DNA of 64,000 nucleotides from Lindgomyces ingoldianus (taxonomy: Eukaryota > Ascomycota > Dothideomycetes > Pleosporales > Lindgomycetaceae): contig NW_022985167.1 of NCBI RefSeq assembly GCF_010093535.1, positions 33,415 through 97,414 of the forward strand, read 5' to 3'. The notes under the pieces are model-generated. The model was not told the origin of the DNA, ran no database searches, and saw nothing but the letters and a program-made list of their open reading frames with translations. Of this stretch, positions 57,034-64,000 are shown in pieces (the first letter of the stretch is position 1; every line of letters begins with the position of its first letter). Position numbers and translations under genes: made by a program.

Positions 57034-57613
57034 GGGTTAAGGAGGGATGATTCGTCAATAAGGAAGTATCTCGTGAGTTGTTGGTGGCGGGAGTGATGAA
57101 AGTGCCGTAGGAACGAAGGAAGCAAGGCTGCGCTGATGCAGCTGGACACACATGCGCCAAGACGAGGCTAAAAACAGCACACCCCGAAGCAGATCGAGGA
57201 GTCTACCTTTAAGTAAACCGCAGACTCCTGCATCCAAGACTGACTGCTAGTCTTTTTTGAAACCCAGAGCTGATTCATATTCTTCCTCTTCGAGAACTGA
57301 GCAGGGCATGCCCAAAGAACTTTCAAGACAGGTTATTCTCAAAGGAGGCATAGATGACAGGAAATCTGTTAGACAGGGGCGATGTAAAATATCTTTCCTT
57401 AACTTTTTAAGCGATGCTAACTAAGTCGAAGCCTAATAGAGAGGCCTTGGAAGGGGTGGACGTCATGCATGCATACAGGTATTAGACTAATCAGGTAGAA
57501 ACCATACTAGCAGATGCTAAGTTTGGTTCAACTCGAGAGAGATATAAGTATGGGATAGAACGCACAAAGCATGCGCTACCCAGGCAAGACGATGAGAACC
57601 CCGCCCAGCGCTT
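57034..57613. other. intergenic region
   Basis: Promoter of the HET gene; no other gene recognised. Confidence 0.5.
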
Positions 57614-58861
57614 TCAAACAATACCACAACTCACTCTGTCCTCCCTCCTTCCCAGAATACCTAATTTCTCTTGCCCACCCATAGCATCCTCATCCTGTCC
57701 CTCAGTCCTCTCCCCATCCCCAAATATCCTCTTATACACTGCATCATAATTCGTCCACATCCCCAAAAACAACAACCCACTCAACCTCTCGAGCCATTTA
57801 GGGCTGCGTCCCTTATCATCCTGAAACCGAGCCTGAAGCCCAAACACAAATGCTATAAACGGGATCCATGTACTCAGAAAGATCTTTTGCCCCATTCCCT
57901 GTTTCTTTGTTGTGATAGTGTACGGTCGGATTTGCGAGAGGTAGGATTGGTATTCGGCAGGGAGGGAGAGCTCGGATGCGCCATCGGTGATGAGTTTGAG
58001 GTAGCGGGCGGAGGGCTGCGCGTAGCTGGGATCTGGGCGGGAGAAACGCTCTCGTGTGTGGAGACCCCAGGCCTGCGTGGAGTCTGGATCAGCAGCGGGT
58101 GCGAAGAGCGTGTGGGCTTTGAAGGATGGGGAGGACGGTGAGGAGGGAACCGTGTCCGAGTCGGGTAGCAGATAGCAAGTAACCATAATATCCTTATATG
58201 CAGTCCCACCACCCTCAGTCGCAATTATGTGTGCATAGTCGGATGGTGTAACCTCGTACACGCATCCCACAAGCCCTTTGTGCCAGCGGTCTTTGTGATA
58301 ATCTGCTCCGCCCACACGACTCCCGCCCTCGGGCTTCGACTCTGACGGATCTCGCATCGCCGAATTGGCAAAACAAGGCTCCGAATAGGGTATTCCCGGT
58401 AAGTCAAACGTCAACTTCAGTTCCGGCACTAGCACGTTGACCTGCGAGAGAGGCTTGATGCCTCTCTTGCCCCTAAACGTCTCTTTACACAGATTCGACC
58501 CATATGCCAGGTAGAGCACCGTCTTCCCTTTTTCTTCCGCTGCCAGAATCTCGGATTTTGTGAGTGACCAGACATCGAGTGGTGCTTCGTTCAAGGAGGC
58601 ATTGAGGCGGTCGTTGGATATGGGAGGAAGAGACGCGAAAGTCGTGGCATAATTCCGATGGTAAGAGAACCGTACGCGATCCACGAGTTTGTGGAACGCG
58701 GAGGCTGGAGCTCCTGCTCGTTCAGTCGAGGACGAGTTAGCACGGGCAAGAGAAGGGGTGGTGGTAGAAGTTTGGACGGTCGTCATTGCGGTACAAGATC
58801 GCGTGCTGTCTGTGCACCTTATGTCATTGGAGGGTTCCTGCAGTAGCTGTGGCACCGGCAA
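57614..58861 (-). CDS. gamma-glutamylcyclotransferase-like protein
   Basis: This single-exon gene encodes 415 aa. The family motif YLAYGSNL lies at about residues 115-122, forming the phosphate- and substrate-binding loop of GGCT/AIG2-like folds. VGCVYEVTPSDYAHI and ATEGGGTAYKDI follow, where the catalytic Glu is expected (TEGGG). The C-terminal half includes a hydrophobic stretch, IFLSTWIPFIAFVFGLQ (about 325-341), that may be a membrane helix, as in many fungal homologues. GGCT enzymes release 5-oxoproline from gamma-glutamyl peptides such as glutathione derivatives. The first ~25 residues are unconserved, and a start at the later ATG (58,786) is equally possible. Confidence 0.82.
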   Translation of the reverse strand: MPVPQLLQEPSNDIRCTDSTRSCTAMTTVQTSTTTPSLARANSSSTERAGAPASAFHKLVDRVRFSYHRNYATTFASLPPISNDRLNASLNEAPLDVWSLTKSEILAAEEKGKTVLYLAYGSNLCKETFRGKRGIKPLSQVNVLVPELKLTFDLPGIPYSEPCFANSAMRDPSESKPEGGSRVGGADYHKDRWHKGLVGCVYEVTPSDYAHIIATEGGGTAYKDIMVTCYLLPDSDTVPSSPSSPSFKAHTLFAPAADPDSTQAWGLHTRERFSRPDPSYAQPSARYLKLITDGASELSLPAEYQSYLSQIRPYTITTKKQGMGQKIFLSTWIPFIAFVFGLQARFQDDKGRSPKWLERLSGLLFLGMWTNYDAVYKRIFGDGERTEGQDEDAMGGQEKLGILGRREDRVSCGIV

Positions 58862-59486
58862 ACTTACGCCTAGGAACCTTAAATCTAGAGTAAAAGATGC
58901 TTAAAGGGACTGAAGATGTTGAAATTCGAGCAATTGTTATTTAATATGCATATAAAAATGAGGTCCGTAGAATTCGTCCGGTTTGCGCATCCTGAAACCG
59001 ATTTCTCATCAATCGGCATGTTAACGCACCGGGGGCCGATGGGGCAGCAGAAGGAATGATGGGAACGAAGAACCGCTTATCCATACTTCTCATTGAAGTC
59101 ATGGTAGGGGCGCGACTAGGGGTGTGCAGGACAGAAATTTTGATATGGAAGACTTCAAAAGGCATGCATCATCTCTTAACATTTCGGTGAGCGTGCCGAC
59201 TTGGGACTCTCTATTATCTTAAAATCGGCAAGCAATTAGCACTAAATTTCCCATTCACAGTTATTTGGGTTTGAAAAACTTGTTCAGAAGTTTGATTTGA
59301 CCCAAGTCTCTGCAAAATGCACTGAAAACCCATGTACATTCTTCAGAAATCTGTCCCTTCAAAGGCACCTGATTGCTAATTGACAGGGCCCTTGATAGGT
59401 ATCAAACACGACTAGTACACCAAGAACCCTCTCAGTATCGGACACCACAAATCTTACATTCCGAGCAGATATCATGAAGTTTAATC
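58862..59486. other. intergenic region
   Basis: This lies between the GGCT-like gene and the 3' end of the P450 gene. No other gene recognised. Confidence 0.5.
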
Positions 59487-61350
59487 TCAATTATCTTTAT
59501 GATGCATCTTGATGCGCATCCGAGTCTTATCAAACGGCTTCGAGGTCACCTGCATCGACTATCAACAATTAGCTATGCATTCACATGTCAGAAAGGGATT
59601 GCAACTTACACTAAACAATTCCGAAGTAGTCTCATACACCCCCTTTATATCCATCACCGGCTCCCCTTTCTCATCAACCTTAATCGCCCCAGCTCCAACC
59701 TTAATGAAATCATACCTCCTTATCACACAAGCCAGAATAACCCGAGCTTCCAAATTTGCCAGTTCCTGGCCAATACAGTTCCTTGGTCCTCGCTCGAATG
59801 CTCTCCAAGCACTGATAGGAATCTTACTCTCTCCAGCCTCGTGGCCCGCTTCGTCCTTGTTCGCGGCACTGGTATCCGTGTCTCCAAGCCAGCGCTCAGG
59901 AATGAACTGGTTGGCTGTTTCACCGTAGACTTTGGGATCACGTTGGATTAGATATTGGCAGAGATAGAGTACTGCTCCATCAAGACAGACTTCTTCTCCG
60001 TTCTCCAGCCGCACTTTGAAGCCTGACCCAGGTTCTGCTCGCCTTGCGGTTCCGGCTGGAGGCCACAGGCGCAAAGCTTCCTTTATGCAGGCGGAGGTGT
60101 AAGAGAGTGCTCTGATTGTTTCGTCTGGCCTAGCGAGGAAGACTTCTTGAGGGTCCGCGTCCCCGAATATTGCATCGTGTTCAGCGCGAAGAGTGGCAAG
60201 GCATTTTGGATGAATGGAGAGTACATAGAACAGCCTCTGCAAGAGGATCGAAGTGGTATCATGTCCTGCAAATAGGAAAGTTTTAACCTGATCAGTTATG
60301 CTCTGGAGGGTATCGCTCGTTAATACATCGATATCCTCTAGAGCAAGCGCAAGCACAGAGCGATCTTTGGTCTGTTTCGTAGCTTTGCGCTGTGCCGCTT
60401 TGATTTCTGCAAATTGCTGCTTCACCGCCTTCTTAATCGCACGATCCGCTTGCATGGATGCGATGATCCGGCGGATCCGGATAGGCACATTCAGCCACAG
60501 CCAGAGGCGACCAGTGTCGGAGAACGTCTCTATAAGATTTCGGTAGTGTTTCACAATGTTGTTACTGCGAATATGTTCACCTTGGGCCTCAAAATCGACG
60601 TTCATGACAATGGCACCGATGATGTCGAAAGTTAAGTCGGTGCAGAGAGGTTCCATGTCAAACTCAACACCCGACTCTGCCAGGCTGTCGAGCCTCGACA
60701 TGAAGTCCGACGTCTTCTTCACAATCTGGGGAAGGAGAGTAAGGAGATGTTGTGGTGCGAATCCAAGGTTGAACCTCTTGCGGAATGTCTTCCACTCCTC
60801 CCCCTAAAATAATTTAGCACTCATTCAATGAAGGGTGCAAGACAGACGTTTGAAGGGAGGTTTAAAGGGCATGATGTATGTACCTCAAGTGTAAGAATAG
60901 ACTTGGCTCCAACTAAGTGCTGGTACGAAATCTGTATTGTCGGCGACTTCGTCACACTATACGGATACAACTTCGAGGTCCGCGTGATCTGCTCTGCAAT
61001 ATCATGGGAAGCCACCAGAACCATGGCATAGTTAACGGGACGGAGATCGACCATCAATATCTGTGGGTTGCCGGCGGCCTTTATCATGTCGCCGAATACA
61101 TAATCTACAACATTTCTTAGTTGAAACTTTAGCCTAGGTGTAAAGGGAGAGAACACATACCTCCGTGGCGCCTGCTATCGCCAAGTTTTTTGAAGCCTTC
61201 AGCAATGAACTTGAGGTGGCCCAGAGCGAAGGACGAGGGTAGGTGGGGAATATGTGCATATTTCTTGAAGCGCCAGCGTCGAGCTTGGACGTAGAGATAC
61301 CAAGCGACAAGCGGCAGGATTGCTAGGATAGCATAGGTGATATTTGCCAT
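59487..61350 (-). CDS. cytochrome P450 monooxygenase
   Basis: Four exons, 61,350-61,161, 61,104-60,884, 60,803-59,610 and 59,549-59,487, give 555 aa; introns of 56, 80 and 60 nt are GT-AG and keep frame. The N-terminus is a membrane anchor (YAILAILPLVAWYLYVQARR). Motifs: I-helix AGHDTT (about 316-321), EALR for ExxR (about 378), PERW, and the haem loop FERGPRNCIGQ with the ligand Cys (about 472-482). Exon 4 supplies the last 20 residues, VTSKPFDKTRMRIK, typical of the family's end; reading through the last donor instead gives an unrelated tail. The enzyme hydroxylates a small molecule at the endoplasmic reticulum. The substrate is unknown, and no polyketide, peptide or terpene synthase is adjacent, so a cluster role is not supported here. 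Confidence 0.93.
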
Positions 61351-62290
61351 TGTTTGCCGTTGCAGCGGGATATGACAATGTAACTGAGAGTTGAAGTGTA
61401 AAGCAAGTCTTTGGTGAGTGTCAAGAACTGTTGTGATGAGAGTATGGTTTTGAAACAGTAGTCATGAGGCGTAGGTACGGATACGTATGCCCACCTAAAA
61501 CCCAAATCAGAGAACTGGTCAAATTCACGAAAATCTTACTAAATCGATGACATGACGTAGGGGAAATAAAAAAACCACGAGGAAAAGAGGCAGCTAACAA
61601 GGGACGAAAGCGTTCATAAAAACGGATCGGAAGAGACAATAACCCGGCCCTAGCGCCGTCCGGAAAGATGAATAGTTTGCCTGACACTCACCTGCCCAAG
61701 GTTTCCTAGCAGGATATAGCCACGAAGAAGGTAAACCAAAATAAGTGGCAAGGATATTGTAGAAAAAACATAGATGTAATTAGAATGCCGAGTTACGGGA
61801 TGAAGTTAGAGGTGAGGTCGAATTAGCTGTCGTAGTTACGGATTGGCGGGGTTGGACCAAACACGGCGTGAAGGCGCCCGTCACACACAGGCCAGGAAGA
61901 ACATCCCATGTCTTAGAGTAGAGGCCAAACATGGGTTGATGCCTTTCTCTTGGAATTGGAACCCGATAACAAATCTCTCTCTACCTTTTGTAATGCCCTG
62001 GCTATTTAAAGTGTGGGCACTATTTTCGTTCTCGTCCTAACCAAGCAAATTTGAGACCGTTTTGCATGATGCGACTCTTTTGTTATTTTAGTCGCATCTC
62101 AGTCTTAAGCAGACTATATCAATGGCTTTTCGCATGAGAGTTTGTACCAGGTAAAGCCTTGTCAGTTGAAATTTATAAAACTTACATGTTCGCACAAAAG
62201 GTATGTTACAAGTCGTGTCCATGAGCCAGATCCATCATTTCCAAAGTCCATATTCCATGCTATTCCACCCCCTCCAGCTTCCCCGGCGAT
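61351..62290. other. intergenic region
   Basis: Upstream region of the P450 gene and 3' flank of mS41. No gene recognised. Confidence 0.5.
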
Positions 62291-63013
62291 CTACCTCTTT
62301 TTCTCCTTATTCTCTGCCGCCCTCCTCTTCGCCCTCGTCTCAGCCTTCCTCCTCTCACCCCCATCAACCCTATGCCCCCTTCTCTCCTCCCAAATCCCCT
62401 CCTGTACCCTTAACAACGCCTTCAGCCCGGCACTACCCTTCACAAGTTCCACATAAGGCGCCTTGATCGTCTTCGCGCCCTTGACTACAACGCCCTTGAC
62501 ACTCTTCACGTTCTCCAACGGCTCAGTCGGCCGTTCGGTTCCTTTAGGCACATTCACTACAGCTTTCCTCGTACCGGGCATATGCGTCGCCGTCGCCACA
62601 GCACTCCTCCTACTCATACTGCCCTGCTCGGTATTCGGCACAACAGGCGCTTCCACAAGCCTCAGCTCAGCAACGCCATCTTCAACGAATTTGCAATCCC
62701 CTCCAATCCCGTACTCCCCGTTCCGGAACTTCTCGCGCCAATGGAGAAGATAGCGGCGAGAGCGCGCGGGCTCAACGCCTAGGTCTTTGAGTTGAGCAGA
62801 AGTGAGGGTGAAGAGGGCATCCCAGGAAGTGATTTTGGAACTGTGTGCCGAGAGGTTGCGGCCGATTGCTGTGAGGAAGGTGGGCACATCAGGGATGAAT
62901 GGAATGGGCTGTGGGATTGGTCGGAGGGGGATGCGGTGGTGCAGATTTCGGGCGCAGGTCTTTGGGGCCGAGAAAGAGGTAGAGATTGTGAGAAGAGGTC
63001 TCCGCAGAATCAT
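62291..63013 (-). CDS. mitochondrial small ribosomal subunit protein mS41 (IGR motif)
   Basis: This single-exon gene encodes 240 aa. The first ~30 residues are basic and hydroxylated without acids (MILRRPLLTISTSFSAPKTC), a mitochondrial targeting peptide. Residues about 44-105 hold the IGR/SAM-like domain of mS41/Fyv4: FLTAIGRNLSAHSSKI, WDALFTLTSAQLKDLGVEPA and RRYLLHWREKFRNGEYG. The Lys/Arg-rich tail ends in RAKRRAAENKEKKR. The protein is part of the mitochondrial small ribosomal subunit in fungi and acts in mitochondrial translation. The frame is intact and the length fits the ascomycete family. It is transcribed away from the partial gene at the window edge. Confidence 0.88.
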   Translation of the reverse strand: MILRRPLLTISTSFSAPKTCARNLHHRIPLRPIPQPIPFIPDVPTFLTAIGRNLSAHSSKITSWDALFTLTSAQLKDLGVEPARSRRYLLHWREKFRNGEYGIGGDCKFVEDGVAELRLVEAPVVPNTEQGSMSRRSAVATATHMPGTRKAVVNVPKGTERPTEPLENVKSVKGVVVKGAKTIKAPYVELVKGSAGLKALLRVQEGIWEERRGHRVDGGERRKAETRAKRRAAENKEKKR

Positions 63014-63798
63014 GGTCTCAGTCAGGCAGTGATGGCCAGTGGGGGGGAACTGCTGATTTTGTGCTTAGAATAAATTACAATGCAAATGGACCGAGTATCA
63101 GGTACGGCGATGTGTAGGTGCTGAAGCGGGAATTGAGTGTTGATGTTGGTGGTCTAGAGATGATCAACTTTTCGAAGATGCCAAGATAGGGAAGCTTTGA
63201 CCGGCCACATTCCATCGCAGCTCCCGGCTCTCCAGTGCTGCATCCACCCCTCTAAAATAACTAACAATTATAATCTGTACATTTCCAATGCCTTCTAAAC
63301 CCGACTACCTTTATCCTATTCTCTTTGACGTGATTTTTGCATCAATATTAGAACAGCTGCGAGATTCGGCTGAACCTCGGAAGAACTTACAGCCAGAAAT
63401 CCCTCCATTACATAGCTATCCAGCGTTGCATCCGCGTGGTATCAGAAGTAGAGGAGACCGAAACTGAACTCGTCTGTTCGAAAAACGACCAGGAACTTGG
63501 TCTTACCTTTCTTGGTATACGGGATGCTGCACCTGGACATGTCGAGAGGCTTTGACGCACGGGCCAAACGTAGCCTTATGCATCGAACCGCCGCATCAAC
63601 TATCCACTCTCACCAACCTCTCGTGAAAGAGCACGGTTCCAACGAAAGGGGAAATATGTGTCCGCACTCACCCAAAGCATGAAACTCTCACCTACAACAT
63701 CCCTCGAGCGCTCGACGTCTCTGTCCGCTACCACCTCTAACACCCCGAATCTCCTCCCAGCATCGACCTTGCGATAGCTTCCATACTCCGTTCTTTAC
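63014..63798. other. divergent intergenic region
   Basis: This lies between mS41 (minus) and the partial plus-strand gene and is expected to contain both promoters. No other gene recognised. Confidence 0.5.
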
Positions 63799-64000
63799 AT
63801 GGGTTCGCTAGACACGGATATCATGGTTGAAAAGGTTGACAAGATGGTTATCTCCCCGGTCCTCAGTCCGAGGCCTAACCCTCCAGGACCAGGCATGAGG
63901 GCTCTTTCAACGAAAACGAAAACGCTCGCGATTCTCAATTCCAGCAATGCGCAGACAGCAACCGCGGCCTCGACGCCTGGAGATCCAGGACGAGATCTTG
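63799..64000 (+). CDS. start of a hypothetical protein, truncated by the window end
   Basis: The ATG at 63,799 opens a frame of 67 codons that is still open at the last base. It begins MGSLDTDIMVEKVDKMVISP and is rich in Ser, Pro and Thr, with a basic patch (ALSTKTKTLAIL). This looks like a disordered amino terminus. I do not recognise it from this part. The absence of stops in ordinary-composition DNA and the ACATGGG context give moderate support. Confidence 0.5.
   Translation, partial: MGSLDTDIMVEKVDKMVISPVLSPRPNPPGPGMRALSTKTKTLAILNSSNAQTATAASTPGDPGRDL

Noticed and set aside
59000..63013. P450 and neighbours as a secondary-metabolite cluster
   Set aside because: No backbone synthase, tailoring partner or pathway regulator is visible; the neighbours are GGCT-like and mitochondrial ribosomal genes.

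Overview
This window is nuclear DNA from a filamentous ascomycete (Pezizomycotina). The signs are short introns (about 50-85 nt) with GTANGT-type donors, a GH7 cellobiohydrolase with a fungal cellulose-binding module, CFEM and HET domain proteins, a fungal P450, and transposons mutated in the manner of repeat-induced point mutation (RIP: CpA to TpA, or TpG to TpA on the other strand). A leotiomycete is my guess, but the sequence alone does not prove the class.

Layout. 1-14,760 is a very AT-rich transposon graveyard: the 3' part of a Ty1/Copia element with its LTR (1-3330), a Ty3/Gypsy fragment (3331-8057) split by a Fot1/pogo DNA transposon with intact inverted repeats and TA duplication (4853-6716), an inverted solo LTR of the first Copia family (8058-8407), a second Copia element on the minus strand (8408 to about 12,031), tandem repeats, and two truncated Fot1-like ends (13,296-14,482). 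Next come a casein-kinase-1-like gene broken by a RIP-type nonsense mutation (15,160-16,190) and about 2 kb of unassigned sequence. A complete but RIP-degraded hAT element with an 8-bp target duplication follows (18,279-21,419).

From 21.5 kb the sequence is normal, gene-bearing euchromatin. In order: a 1,609-aa ABCA-type transporter (-); two diverged direct copies of a ~430-bp repeat flanking a decayed F-box/ankyrin gene; a gene-poor stretch; an intronless divergent ribosomal P1-like gene (+); a CFEM membrane protein (+); an F-box-like/LRR-type protein (-); a short Rossmann-fold oxidoreductase (+); an LRR protein (+); a secreted protein of unknown function (-); a GH7-CBM1 cellobiohydrolase (-); a secreted, probably GPI-anchored repeat protein (+); a U6 snRNA gene with TATA box and T-run terminator (-); a HET-domain protein with an apparent frameshift (-); a GGCT-like protein (-); a cytochrome P450 (-); mitochondrial ribosomal protein mS41 (-); and the start of another gene (+) running off the window.

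The genes do not form an evident biosynthetic cluster. Several products (GH7, the CFEM protein, two secreted proteins, the P450, the HET protein) belong to the environment-facing and accessory repertoire. I found no convincing new multi-gene system. The most informative signals are the transposon architecture (composite junctions, sharp mutation boundaries, a complete hAT with TSD), the RIP-type stop in the kinase next to the AT-rich block, and the intronless acidic P1 paralogue.
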